Positions 47,030 through 55,527 of a stretch of 64,000 nucleotides of DNA are shown here, piece after piece; positions within the stretch are counted from its first letter, which is position 1, and each line of letters starts with the position of its first letter. Source of the stretch: Rhizobacter sp. Root1221 (lineage in GTDB: Bacteria > Pseudomonadota > Gammaproteobacteria > Burkholderiales > Burkholderiaceae_C); NCBI RefSeq assembly GCF_001425785.1, contig NZ_LMDI01000026.1:1-64000 (forward strand). Direction: 5' to 3'. The notes beneath the pieces are model-generated. The model did no database searches. It was not told the origin of the DNA and saw only the letters and a list, made by a program, of their open reading frames with translations. The translations under genes were made by a program, and so were the position numbers.

Positions 47030-49468
47030 TCAGTCCAGGATCATGGACAACACCGGCATCAGCTTCATCGCGAGGCAGGTCCTGTCGGTCACGCCATCCG
47101 GGAACGGCCTCGCGCGGCAGGGCTGGTACGGATAGTCGGCACGCAGCAGCGAAGGCAGGCCCGCGTCGGTGGCCGACTCGATCCCTGGCGACAGCGGCCC
47201 GATGAACAGCGCTCGGAAGAGCGCGTCGCGCGCTTCCGGGCGCCACGGGACGAAACCTTCGGCGGAGGCGTAACCACCGGGGTTCGGATAACCTGGCAGG
47301 TCGACGGCACGGTACGGCGCGCCGACGGCGTTGGGCCGGGGCGGTGCCGCCGTGAGCCACTGGTGGTTGCCGTCGATGCTGGCGAAGGCGTTCGAGACCG
47401 CGTTGTCCGTCCCCGTGAACAGCGGGCGGCCGTCGCTGCGGTTGGCCACCCCGGCGACCTGCGCCAGCAGCGCGAGACCTTCGCTGTCGAGCAGGGCCAG
47501 CTTGGACAGCGTCACGGCGTTGTAGACCACCGCAAACTTCTCAGGGTCGAACTGGTTGGTGGCGAGGTTCAGGTTCATCTCGGCCTTCACCCGCGTGTCG
47601 ATGTCCGGGATCATCAGCAGGTTCTTCGACGAGCCGGACCGCGTGTAATAGTCGCGCAGTTCGGCTTCATCGACCTTGACGCCCATCACCGCGACGATGT
47701 CCCGGATCTCCGCCGGCAGCAGGTCTTCGACGGCGCGGATGCCCGCGGCCGTCAGTTCGCTCGTCGCGCGGCTCTTCAGTCGCTCGACCTCTTCGCGGAC
47801 CTGTTGCGGCGTGGGCAGGCCGACCGTGGGGCCGACGTAGGTGCCGATGGAGGTGGCATCCTGCAGCACCGTGGCGAGCTTCTGCAGGTCAGCCCAGTTC
47901 TGGGTCGCGCTCGAATAGAAGGCGCAAGTCACGGGCGTCCCGGCGATCGACAGGTGATAGCAGTCGAACCAGTCGCTCATCGGCGTGAACGCGCCGAAGG
48001 GGCCGAGGCTGCTCGGGGACGGCAGCAAGGTGTTCACCATGGAACTGCCGGCAGCCACGACGTACTCCCGCATTGCGACGTCGAGGTTCGAGCGCCATGC
48101 CATCAGGTAGGCCTTCACCGGGGACGTGTTCGACGTCTGGGCCTGCTGCATGTCCTTGATGGCGTTCAGCAGTGCGACCGAACTGGCCTTGGTGCTGACC
48201 GCTTGGTCACGCACGCGCGTCGCGGTCTGCTGCATCTGGGCGCGCAGGCCGTTGGTGCCGTTCACGAGCTCGTTGATGCGGTCGATCTCTTTGGCCGCCA
48301 GATCGTGCGCGGCTTGGTCGATCGGACACACCAGCTCTTCCGCGAACTTGTTGCAGACTGGGTCCAACTTGGGACACAGGGACCTCCTGACCGTCGAACA
48401 CAACCGGCCACGTTGCCTGCTCTGCTCAGCCAACTCGGAGAGGATCCGGCTCTCCAGATCTTTCAGGCTTCGCAACGCGCTGTTCAGTTCCGAGAAGCGC
48501 TGCGCCTCGAAATTGTTCGCGAACGTGTCCAGCTTGTTCAGTGCCGCCTGGTCCAGGTCCTCCCGGCGGTTCACCTTGGGAAGCACCGTGTCGTTCATGA
48601 AAGCGACCAGTTGCCCGGCCTGCTGGTCGGTGACGCCGATGTCGTTGTAGCTGGCGACGATCTGCAGCACGGCCTGGTCGATCTTCTGCCAGAGTTCGCT
48701 GTTGGCGGCATCGTCGATCGCGTCGCGGTACGCGAGGTAGGCCGGCAGGTATTTCGTCCCGACCCCCTTCGCATACTGCGCCGCGACGTCCTCGTTCATC
48801 ACGAGCGCGTCGCGGATGAACGTCGCCAGCGCAGGGCTCGCAACGCGCACCCCGGCGGTGGGGAAGGCGATGATCTGGCCCGCGTTGTTGCGCATCGGCG
48901 GCGCGCGGCGGCTGATGAATGATTCGAGTGCGATATGGCGCTGCTCCACCAGCGTCTCGTCCGTCAGCTCGAAGATGTCGCCCGAGTACTGGTTGACGTA
49001 CGTGTGGGCGAACACGTCGGCCGACGCGTGGCCGAGGTACCCGTAGGCGAAGGCGGTGCCGACCGCGTTGCCCTGTGCCTTCGTGAGCACGAACTTCAGC
49101 CAGTCGTTCGTCTTCCAGCCATTGGCGAGACCCGGATGGACCACCGTCTGCCCGGCCACGACATCGGGGAAGGCGTCGGGGCCGATGTTTCCGAGGTAGA
49201 ACGCGTCGCGGTTCGCCAGGATGGCGGCACTGACCGTGGGCGGCACCGGCAACGTGACCGGCTTGCCCTTGAGCTTGATCGTGATCCGGCCGTCGTCCTC
49301 CAGGTCGTTGATGACCTGTTGCGCGATCCAGGCGTGGGTGTCGATCTTGAATGCCTGCGCCGTCATCGGCAGAAGCAACGATGCGATCAGTCCCGCGCCG
49401 GCGGAGAACGTGAGCACACGGGATGTCGGGCGGCGAGCCGCGTTGGAGGTGAAGAGTGTCACGGGCAT
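47030..49468 (-). CDS. Exported zinc-dependent phospholipase C-like protein
   Basis: 812 residues with a signal peptide to about residue 39 (MTAQA-F). The mature N-terminus has the zinc-dependent PLC pattern: THAWIAQQV (His45), GNIGPDAFPDVVAG (Asp98), a further His111, and GHASADVFAHTYVN (His147, Asp151, His155). The remaining 550 residues, with helical and coiled-coil stretches and several Cys (about 350-400), match no domain I know. Such proteins attack phospholipids. It is the gene immediately before the secretion operon on the same strand, so it may be both its first gene and its cargo. Start 49468 is likely; ATG 49519 is possible. Confidence 0.85.
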   Translation of the reverse strand: MPVTLFTSNAARRPTSRVLTFSAGAGLIASLLLPMTAQAFKIDTHAWIAQQVINDLEDDGRITIKLKGKPVTLPVPPTVSAAILANRDAFYLGNIGPDAFPDVVAGQTVVHPGLANGWKTNDWLKFVLTKAQGNAVGTAFAYGYLGHASADVFAHTYVNQYSGDIFELTDETLVEQRHIALESFISRRAPPMRNNAGQIIAFPTAGVRVASPALATFIRDALVMNEDVAAQYAKGVGTKYLPAYLAYRDAIDDAANSELWQKIDQAVLQIVASYNDIGVTDQQAGQLVAFMNDTVLPKVNRREDLDQAALNKLDTFANNFEAQRFSELNSALRSLKDLESRILSELAEQSRQRGRLCSTVRRSLCPKLDPVCNKFAEELVCPIDQAAHDLAAKEIDRINELVNGTNGLRAQMQQTATRVRDQAVSTKASSVALLNAIKDMQQAQTSNTSPVKAYLMAWRSNLDVAMREYVVAAGSSMVNTLLPSPSSLGPFGAFTPMSDWFDCYHLSIAGTPVTCAFYSSATQNWADLQKLATVLQDATSIGTYVGPTVGLPTPQQVREEVERLKSRATSELTAAGIRAVEDLLPAEIRDIVAVMGVKVDEAELRDYYTRSGSSKNLLMIPDIDTRVKAEMNLNLATNQFDPEKFAVVYNAVTLSKLALLDSEGLALLAQVAGVANRSDGRPLFTGTDNAVSNAFASIDGNHQWLTAAPPRPNAVGAPYRAVDLPGYPNPGGYASAEGFVPWRPEARDALFRALFIGPLSPGIESATDAGLPSLLRADYPYQPCRARPFPDGVTDRTCLAMKLMPVLSMILD

Positions 49469-49532
49469 CTGGCGTAAAGAGGGAGCGCTCACATGCAGCT
49501 TGCTGCACAACGAGGACATTCGGAACGGACGG

Positions 49533-49697
49533 TCAGTGAGCGCTGTTGGTGCCGAGGCACGCGGCAGCGGCGCGCGACGCTTCACCCGACACGGCACGTC
49601 GTGCGCATGGATGGTGGTGGCAAGTGGTGGACCGTGCATCGCGACAGCTGGCCGCGGGCAACCCGGCGCCGCGCGCGGCGCCAATGGGCGTGGACAT
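49533..49697 (-). CDS. 54-residue leader ORF upstream of the phospholipase gene
   Basis: On the minus strand AGGGGAGAG lies seven bases before ATG 49697, and the frame reads MSTPIGAARGAG... for 54 codons, ending 64 bases before the phospholipase start. It is Ala/Arg/Cys-rich, without signal or domain. Its first codons ATGTCCAC and its spacing from the 13-base element at 49761 resemble the leader at 50406, which favours a real leader ORF over chance. Confidence 0.3.
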   Translation of the reverse strand: MSTPIGAARGAGLPAASCRDARSTTCHHHPCARRAVSGEASRAAAACLGTNSAH

Positions 49698-49760
49698 GTG
49701 TGGACTCTCCCCTGTGGTGGGCTTTGCGCGTGGGTCGATGCCCAGCGTTCTTCGCCCGCA

Positions 49761-49773
49761 CGAGTTTGCCACG
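49761..49773 (-). repeat. 13-base leader element, copy 1
   Basis: CGTGGCAAACTCG on the minus strand, identical to 50468-50480. In both places it lies 61-63 bases before a minus-strand ATGTCCAC start behind a GGGAG-type ribosome binding site. It may mark the 5' end of the transcript. Confidence 0.55.
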
Positions 49774-49795
49774 GAAATCATGTCTCGCTGCCGCG

Positions 49796-50143
49796 TCAGG
49801 GCGTCACGTCACCGACGTAGACCGGGGCAGGCGCGGCGCCGTAAGTGGGCAGCGTCGCACAGGAGCCTTCGCCGTTGTAGTAGATGTTTGCGTTGCCGTC
49901 CTTCTTCTTGATGTGCTCGAGCATCGCGAACCAGTTGGCGCAGACCATCGGCGTCGCCGCGCCGTAGTTCTGGTTCATGTTGCACAACACGGTGAAGTCG
50001 TTCCGGCCGGTGTGCAGGACGTTCAGTTCGCCGGTCGCGTAGACCAGCACGGACTTCACCTTGACGTTGCATTCGAAAACGGCAAAGGCTTGCAGCGGCA
50101 ACAGGCCCGCGGCGAGGAGAACGAGGGATTTGGGGAGGCGCAT
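49796..50143 (-). CDS. Small exported protein, paralogue family member 4
   Basis: 115 residues. Signal peptide about 1-21 (AGLLPLQAFA-V). The mature part has VKVKSVLVYATGELNVLHTG, cysteine in FTVLCNMN, a helix around CANWFAMLEHIKKKDGNANIYY and a final cysteine in EGSCATLP, the same order as the other four members. The frame is open further upstream to 50479 but the signal starts at 50143. It lies on the strand of the secretion operon, 327 bases before the phospholipase gene. Function not recognised. Confidence 0.72.
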   Translation of the reverse strand: MRLPKSLVLLAAGLLPLQAFAVFECNVKVKSVLVYATGELNVLHTGRNDFTVLCNMNQNYGAATPMVCANWFAMLEHIKKKDGNANIYYNGEGSCATLPTYGAAPAPVYVGDVTP

Positions 50144-50307
50144 GGTCGAAGATGTCCTGGCGGTGCGTTGAAGGGGATGGACGGGGTACAGTCGGTCCGA
50201 CCCTGCGATGGTGTCGGAACCACGAACAAGTGATTTCAGTCGCGGCGGAGGACCGCGGACCGGTGCGATTGGGGGCGTGGTGGTGGACGCGAGCGGCGAG
50301 GCGTGCG

Positions 50308-50406
50308 CTAGGCGCGGTGTCGTGTGACGAACGTGCGTGACGACGTGCCTCGGCTTGAGCCGATGCGCCATGCGCGGCTTGGCGCCGCGTTGGTGTGTGT
50401 GGACAT
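50308..50406 (-). CDS. 32-residue leader ORF upstream of small exported protein 4
   Basis: On the minus strand GGGAGGGCCCC precedes ATG 50406; the frame MSTHTNAAPSR... ends after 32 codons, 164 bases before the next gene. Arg/Ser/Thr-rich, no domain. It shares the start ATGTCCAC and the upstream 13-base element with the phospholipase leader. Confidence 0.3.
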   Translation of the reverse strand: MSTHTNAAPSRAWRIGSSRGTSSRTFVTRHRA

Positions 50407-50467
50407 GGGGCCCTCCCGGGAGCCGGTCGAATGCCAATGGCCTCGACGGTTGATTGTTCGATGCCGC

Positions 50468-50480
50468 CGAGTTTGCCACG
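50468..50480 (-). repeat. 13-base leader element, copy 2
   Basis: CGTGGCAAACTCG on the minus strand, identical to 49761-49773, 61 bases before the ATG of the 32-codon leader ORF. A looser match (AAA-x-TCGG) lies at the predicted 5' end of the three-gene small-protein transcript near 32293-32301. Confidence 0.55.
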
Positions 50481-50629
50481 ACGTTTGACGAATGAACATC
50501 GGTCGCTGACGTCGTTTCAAACGAGTGTGCGCAACGTCACGATTGTGTCCACGGACGTGATGCGGTAGCCTCTCGCCCTCACGAAAACAGCATGCGACCC
50601 CGCCACGGGGAACGCAGGGGAATAAACCA

Positions 50630-50959
50630 ATGAAGACGACATTCGGTCGGCGGATCGCGTGCGGCATCGCCCTCGCGGCTGCCTTGCAGGCGCCCGCGCA
50701 CGCCTGGGACAAGAGCTCCCACGGCACCATCGCGGTGACAGAGGTCACGGCGGGTCAGAACTTCGGCTACCGCGTGTGGCTGGACGGCGAACCGGCGCTG
50801 TGCAGCAACGGGCTAGGCTGGGCGTACCTGCTCGAGACCGACAGCAACTACAAGACCTTCGTCGCCGCGTTGCTGATGGCCAAGGCCATGCGCAACCCAG
50901 TCACGGTCCACACGTCCCTGCAGAACGGGTACTGCCACATCGAGCACATCGCCTTCTGA
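50630..50959 (+). CDS. Small exported protein, paralogue family member 5
   Basis: 109 residues with a signal peptide to about residue 25 (QAPAHA-WD). The mature chain shows the family pattern most clearly: GTIAVTEVTAGQNFGYRVWLDG, cysteine in EPALCSNGLGWAYL, helix YKTFVAALLMAKAMRNPVTVH and cysteine in NGYCHIEHIAF. AGGGGAAT precedes the ATG. It is divergent from member 4. Secreted proteins of this size and pattern are common in gamma- and betaproteobacteria, but I know of no assigned function. Confidence 0.78.
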   Translation: MKTTFGRRIACGIALAAALQAPAHAWDKSSHGTIAVTEVTAGQNFGYRVWLDGEPALCSNGLGWAYLLETDSNYKTFVAALLMAKAMRNPVTVHTSLQNGYCHIEHIAF

Positions 50960-51282
50960 GGGCCCCAGGGTCGGGCTGCGCCCAACCTGCCCCCCGTAGG
51001 GGTCAAGGAACTTTGGGCTGCCCGGCGCTTCTTCGAGAGGCGTTCGGCAAGCGAGGCGAGATCGGCGGCCGCGGCTAAGGCTGCCCATTCTTTGGAGCGA
51101 TGGTTCGGACCCGGACCACCACCGCATCGCGGCCGTTTCGATCTGTTATCGATATCAGTATTTCCGCGGATGACTCTTTCCCCCGAAACCGTAGATTGAC
51201 CTCCCGTTGATGCCGACGTCGGCGAGCGCGTTCAAGGCCATCCTGCCGAGATGCGTGCGCCGCCGCTTTCGCGAGGACACGG
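50960..51282. other. 323-base intergenic region before the GntR gene
   Basis: It carries a 16-base near-perfect palindrome at 51143-51158 (listed) in an AT-richer patch, and GC-rich sequence elsewhere. CCGACGTCGG at 51213-51222 is a second perfect palindrome. No ORF with support. Confidence 0.5.
51143..51158. promoter_or_regulatory. Palindrome, possible GntR operator
   Basis: CTGTTATCGATATCAG is a 16-base inverted repeat matching in seven of eight pairs, about 125 bases before the GntR-family start. FadR-type GntR regulators often bind such sites near their own gene. The regulator assignment is inference. Confidence 0.45.
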
Positions 51283-52032
51283 ATGGCCGCGAGGAACGAC
51301 ACGGGGGACGGGGCACAGGTCGGCGGAGTTGTCCCTCCGGACGCGCCGCCGCGCTCGCAACCCGTCAAGCTGGCGGCGTTGCTGTCGGTCAGGATCTCGG
51401 AAGGGCGAATCGCCGCTGGCGAACAGCTGCCGACCCAGGCGGACCTGGCGAAGGCGTTCGGCGTCAGCCGGAACAGCGTTCGCGAAGCCCTCTCCCACCT
51501 GCAGGGCCGGGGGCTCGTGGTCACGCGTCACGGCATCGGCACGTTCGTTGCCGGATGCGCGGACCGCATCGGCCCGCTGCGCGCGCCGCCACATGGCGAC
51601 GACATCGCGTGCCTGCGCGAACTTCAGCTGGGCATCGAATCGGAAGTGGCCGCGATGGCGGCGGCTCGCCGCTCGCCGGAGAGCCTGCAGGCGATGCGCA
51701 TGGCATTGAATGAGTTCGAGCAGGCCGCCCAGCTGGGGTCGGACGCGTCGGAGCCCGAAGAGCGGCTGCATGCGGAGTTCGGGCGCGCCTGCGGGAGCGC
51801 ACACATCCGTGAACTGCTGGTGCAGGTGGTGGCCAGGCTGGCCCCGCGGTGGCGCCTCCACCTGACACGCCTGCGGCGCGCCGAGCGGCTGCGTCACCTG
51901 GTCCAGCTGCACACGCGGTACGCCCGCGTGGTGGCGGCCATCGAGCGCCGCGACGGCGAGTGCGCGCGATCGGCGATGAGGTGCCTGCTGGCCTGCCGCG
52001 CGCCCTGTGATGAACCCCGCCGCACGCCTTGA
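51283..52032 (+). CDS. GntR-family (FadR/FCD type) transcriptional regulator
   Basis: 249 residues. Winged HTH about 25-95: VKLAALLSVRISEGRIAAGEQLPTQADLAKAFGVSRNSVREALSHLQGRGLV, a complete GntR signature. The remainder is an all-helical FCD-like effector domain with LHAEFGRACGSAHIRELL. It is 27 bases before the SMP-30-like gene, same strand, so probably its regulator. It may also act on the arabinan genes. The ligand is likely a sugar acid, by family. Confidence 0.9.
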   Translation: MAARNDTGDGAQVGGVVPPDAPPRSQPVKLAALLSVRISEGRIAAGEQLPTQADLAKAFGVSRNSVREALSHLQGRGLVVTRHGIGTFVAGCADRIGPLRAPPHGDDIACLRELQLGIESEVAAMAAARRSPESLQAMRMALNEFEQAAQLGSDASEPEERLHAEFGRACGSAHIRELLVQVVARLAPRWRLHLTRLRRAERLRHLVQLHTRYARVVAAIERRDGECARSAMRCLLACRAPCDEPRRTP

Positions 52033-52059
52033 CTTCGATTCACCCCACGGAGAGATGCC

Positions 52060-53163
52060 ATGCCCCACACCCCTCGCAATGCCCGACGCCAATTCCTGAA
52101 GACCGCAGCCGGTGCCGGCCTCGCCACCGCCGGTGGCCTGGCGGTGGCGCAGTCGTTCGACTTCAAGCCGAACCAGCGCTATCCGGACCCGGCCGTCCAG
52201 ATCCTCGATCCGGGCTTCGCGAAATACCGCATCTACAGCAGCACGGTGGAGCAGGTCGCCACCGGCATGCGCTGGTGCGAGGGCCCGGTCTACTTTCCGG
52301 ACGGCGGGTACCTGCTGTTCAGCGACATTCCGAACAACCGGATCATGAAGTACGACGAGAAGACGGGGGCGGTCTCGGTGTTCCGCCAGCCGAGCAACTA
52401 CGCGAACGGCAACACGCGCGACCGCCAGGGCCGGCTGGTCACCTGCGAACACTCGTCGACGCGGCGCATCACGCGCACCGAGAAAAACGGCAAGGTCACC
52501 GTGCTGGCCGACAGCTTCGAAGGCAAACGGCTCAACGCGCCGAACGACATCGTCGTGAAGTCCGATGACACCCTCTGGTTCACCGACCCGCTGTTCGGCA
52601 TCAACGGGGAATGGGAAGGTTTCCGGGCCAAGCCGGAGCAGGCCAGCACGAACGTGTTCCGCATCGGGCCGGACGGGCAGTTGACCGCGGTGATCACCGA
52701 CCTCGTGAATCCCAACGGCCTGGCGTTCTCGCCGGACGAGAAGAAGCTCTACGTGGTGGAGTGGAAGGGCACGCCGAACCGCAGCGTGTGGAGCTTCGAC
52801 GTGGGCGCGGACGGGGTGTCGCTGTCGAACAAGACGAAGCTGATCGATGCGGCCGACCAGGGGGCGCTCGATGGTTTCCGCGTGGACCGCGACGGGAACC
52901 TCTGGTGCGGATGGGGCAGCAACGGCGCGCTGAACAGCGAGCCCACCGATGTCAACGGCCGCAAGGTCCACCAGCTCAAGGGCAAGCCGGAAGACCTCGA
53001 CGGCGTTCGCGTGTTCAGCCCGCAGGGCAAACCCCTCGCCCACATCAGCTTGCCCGAGCGCTGTGCGAACCTCACGTTCGGGGGGCCGAAGAACAACCGC
53101 CTCTACATGACGAGCTCGCACTCGGTCTACGCGCTGTACGTGGAGGCCCACGGCGCGACTTGA
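52060..53163 (+). CDS. Tat-exported SMP-30/gluconolactonase-like protein
   Basis: 367 residues. The N-terminal RRQFLKTAAGAGLATAGGLAVAQ is a twin-arginine signal. The SMP-30 beta-propeller follows, with EGPVYFPDGGYLLFSDIPNNRI, the metal/substrate residues in LNAPNDIVVKSDDTLWFTDPLFG, then NPNGLAFSPDEKKLYV and DGFRVDRDGNLW. Family members hydrolyse sugar lactones. Export is shared with other gluconolactonase-like proteins of this type. GGAGAG precedes ATG 52060. It lies beside a secreted polysaccharide-degrading cluster and converges on it (22 bases between stops). Confidence 0.91.
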   Translation: MPHTPRNARRQFLKTAAGAGLATAGGLAVAQSFDFKPNQRYPDPAVQILDPGFAKYRIYSSTVEQVATGMRWCEGPVYFPDGGYLLFSDIPNNRIMKYDEKTGAVSVFRQPSNYANGNTRDRQGRLVTCEHSSTRRITRTEKNGKVTVLADSFEGKRLNAPNDIVVKSDDTLWFTDPLFGINGEWEGFRAKPEQASTNVFRIGPDGQLTAVITDLVNPNGLAFSPDEKKLYVVEWKGTPNRSVWSFDVGADGVSLSNKTKLIDAADQGALDGFRVDRDGNLWCGWGSNGALNSEPTDVNGRKVHQLKGKPEDLDGVRVFSPQGKPLAHISLPERCANLTFGGPKNNRLYMTSSHSVYALYVEAHGAT

Positions 53164-53185
53164 TCGCGCCGGCGCGATTCGCCGC

Positions 53186-55354
53186 CTACGCCACAGCCAA
53201 CGCCGCGATCCCGGAAGCATCCAGTGCCCCCGAGTAGATCCGGAAGTCATGCACCTTGCCCTTCAGCAGCGGATCGTTGGCGTACTGCGACTTGCCGATC
53301 CAGCCCACCATCCCTTCGCCGAGGTCGCAGGGCGCGAGGACCGTGTCGGTCTTGGTGCCCACGGCCACGCCGTTCACGTACAGGGTCAGCAGCGGGCCGC
53401 GGAGGGTCACGGCCACGTGGGTCCACGCGCCGGTGGGGAAGGCCGACTGGCCGGTCACCACCTGGGCCACGTAGCCGTGTTCGACGTCCAGCGTGAATTG
53501 CACCACCCCGGTCCCGTTGCGGACGGTGAGGAACATGCTCCGGCGCGGGCCGGAGCCGATGTCGAAGATGCGGGCGAAGCGATCGGTGGCATCGGCGTAG
53601 ACCCAGCTGGCGATGGTGAAGTCACTGAGGCCCCGCGTCACGTTGGCCGGCAATGTCACGAAGTCGGAGGTGCCGTTGAAGGCGGCCGCGTGATCCTGCT
53701 TGCGGCCCTCGGTCCAGGCGTTTGCCCGCATGATCTTGCTGGCGGGCCAGGTGCCCGTGGTGTCGGCGGCGCTCACGCCGCTGCCTTCGTCGAACGCCAG
53801 GTGCAGCAACATCGTCGGTTCGGTGGAGACGGTCACTTCGTTCGATGGCGCGCTTTCACCCGACGCGCTGACGGCCGTGACGACGTACCACACGGCTCCC
53901 GAAGCCGAGGTGTCGGTCCAGGTGAGCAGGTCGTTGATGCCGCTTGCGACGTTGCTGTACGGCCCACCCGCCCGGGTGGCACGCTTCACGTTGTAGGTGA
54001 CACCGTCCGGGGTGCCCCACCAGGAGAGCTCGATCTGCGTGCCCTTCAGGCGTGCGGTGAGACCGCTGGGTGCGGCCTTGAGAATGGGATCTCGCGTGAA
54101 GGTCAGCGTGCCGAACGAGAGTTGATCGGCCGACGGGGCACCCGATTCGGGCCGAAGCAGCGCGGCCTGCCGCTTCACGTAGGGCGCAGCGATGCCTCGC
54201 CGGCCTTCGTAGTGATGCAACACCGACTCCCAGACGGGACGCCGATGCCCCAGGGCCGCGGGTGACAGGCCGCCGCTGTAGCCTTGCTTGTTGTTGTAGG
54301 GCAGGTAGGGCACCTGGAAGAATGCGCCGTTGGCATCCGTGGCATTGGACTTCGCCACGTACTCGGCGCCGGCGAGGAACCGGCTGTTGTCGTGGCCGTA
54401 GAAGTCTTCGCCCTGGTTCCAGGCCATCTCCGCGAGGGCCCCGGCCACGCCGATGCCCAGCGTGCAGTGACCCTGGTCGCGGCCGCTCTCCTGCCATTGG
54501 CCCAGGTATCCGGGGTGCACGTGGTACACCGCCTGGAGCGAGGCGCCGTTGCCTTGGCCCTTGTGGTAGTAATCGACTGCTTCCTGGTAGATGTCCTGGC
54601 GGTCGCACAGCACCCCCACCGCCAGCAGGCAGGCGATGTTGACCAGGTCCCAGTTGGCCCAGTAGTTGGTGATGACCGCGCCGTTGTGTTCCTTGAGGAA
54701 CCGGCTGCTCAGCGGGTAGAACACCGCGAGCATCATGTCCTGGAAGCGTTTCAGGTCCGCCGGCGCCCACCCGTCGTAGGTGCGCATGATCTCGGCCGCG
54801 TTCGCGAACTCGTAGCCTTGCAGGCCCGCGGCGAGGTAGCGGTCTGCGTTGCCGGTGATCGACGTCAGTGTGCCGGACCACGCGTTGAGGAACTGCACGG
54901 CACTGTCAGCGTAGCGGGTGTCACCGGAGATTTTCCAGCGCAGCGCCAGCCGGTAGATGCGATGGATATCGATGACCATCTGGCCGACGTTGGTGCCCGT
55001 TCCGCCGCGCACCACCTGCGCGAGCACCCTCGGCGAGGCACCGAGCTGAGCGTGCCCGCTGGAGATGAGCGCGTTCCAGCCATCCAGCCACGGTTGCGCT
55101 TGTGCCGCGACCTTCTCGCGCATGCGGGCGAAGTCGGCCTCGGTGTGCAGCAGCCCTGGGTGCGTGAACACACGGGGCTGGGCCGTGGGCGCCCCCGAAC
55201 CGTCCCCGGTGCCGCCGGTCGCGACGTCGTCCCCGGTGCCGCTGTTCGCGGCGTCGTCATCGTCACCGTAATTGCACCCTGTCAGGCCCAACCCGCCGAG
55301 GCCGATGAGAAATGCGCGGCGCGAGAAAGGCGGAAATCGCAACGGGTCGTTCAT
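53186..55354 (-). CDS. Tat-type lipoprotein: alginate-lyase-like domain, FN3 and LamG
   Basis: 722 residues. SRRAFLIGLGGLGLTGC is a twin-arginine signal ending in a lipobox (Cys27), followed by an acidic/Gly/Thr linker. Residues about 62-360 resemble the alginate lyase (alpha/alpha toroid) family: VFTHPGLLHTEADFARM, NYWANWDLVNIACLLAVG and SGRDQGHCTLGIGVAGALAEMAWNQG. A fibronectin type III domain (about 395-480) and a LamG/concanavalin-like domain (about 500-722) follow. It probably cleaves an acidic polysaccharide at the cell surface. It is the last gene of the secreted-enzyme operon, 173 bases after GH43. Confidence 0.87.
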   Translation of the reverse strand: MNDPLRFPPFSRRAFLIGLGGLGLTGCNYGDDDDAANSGTGDDVATGGTGDGSGAPTAQPRVFTHPGLLHTEADFARMREKVAAQAQPWLDGWNALISSGHAQLGASPRVLAQVVRGGTGTNVGQMVIDIHRIYRLALRWKISGDTRYADSAVQFLNAWSGTLTSITGNADRYLAAGLQGYEFANAAEIMRTYDGWAPADLKRFQDMMLAVFYPLSSRFLKEHNGAVITNYWANWDLVNIACLLAVGVLCDRQDIYQEAVDYYHKGQGNGASLQAVYHVHPGYLGQWQESGRDQGHCTLGIGVAGALAEMAWNQGEDFYGHDNSRFLAGAEYVAKSNATDANGAFFQVPYLPYNNKQGYSGGLSPAALGHRRPVWESVLHHYEGRRGIAAPYVKRQAALLRPESGAPSADQLSFGTLTFTRDPILKAAPSGLTARLKGTQIELSWWGTPDGVTYNVKRATRAGGPYSNVASGINDLLTWTDTSASGAVWYVVTAVSASGESAPSNEVTVSTEPTMLLHLAFDEGSGVSAADTTGTWPASKIMRANAWTEGRKQDHAAAFNGTSDFVTLPANVTRGLSDFTIASWVYADATDRFARIFDIGSGPRRSMFLTVRNGTGVVQFTLDVEHGYVAQVVTGQSAFPTGAWTHVAVTLRGPLLTLYVNGVAVGTKTDTVLAPCDLGEGMVGWIGKSQYANDPLLKGKVHDFRIYSGALDASGIAALAVA

Positions 55355-55527
55355 GGCTGTTCCAAGGAATGAAGGGCGGGGGCGAACCTCCGCCCCACCA
55401 AGCTGCCATTGGAACAGTGCGCCGTTTCAGCGCCGTTGTGCCCCACCAGCGGGGATCGGACCGAAAGTGTCATCCTCATCCCGTTACAAGACCAGGAATG
55501 TCACCTTCGGCTCCGGTTTGACGCCTT

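Larger units (their letters stand above)
49469..49795. other. 327-base intergenic region upstream of the phospholipase gene
   Basis: It contains a 54-codon minus-strand ORF behind a ribosome binding site and an element shared with the next leader at 49761-49773 (listed separately). The stretch 49665-49690 is very GC-rich with GCGCC/GGCGC inverted pieces that may form a hairpin. Nothing else was identified. Confidence 0.45.
50144..50629. other. 486-base divergent intergenic region between two small exported protein genes
   Basis: It holds the leftward leader of member 4, with a 32-codon ORF and the second copy of the 13-base element (listed), and the promoter area of member 5 to the right. 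AGGGGAATAAACC precedes the rightward ATG. Repeated ACGTC/GACGT pieces occur around 50500-50540. No clear promoter hexamers could be fixed. Confidence 0.45.
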
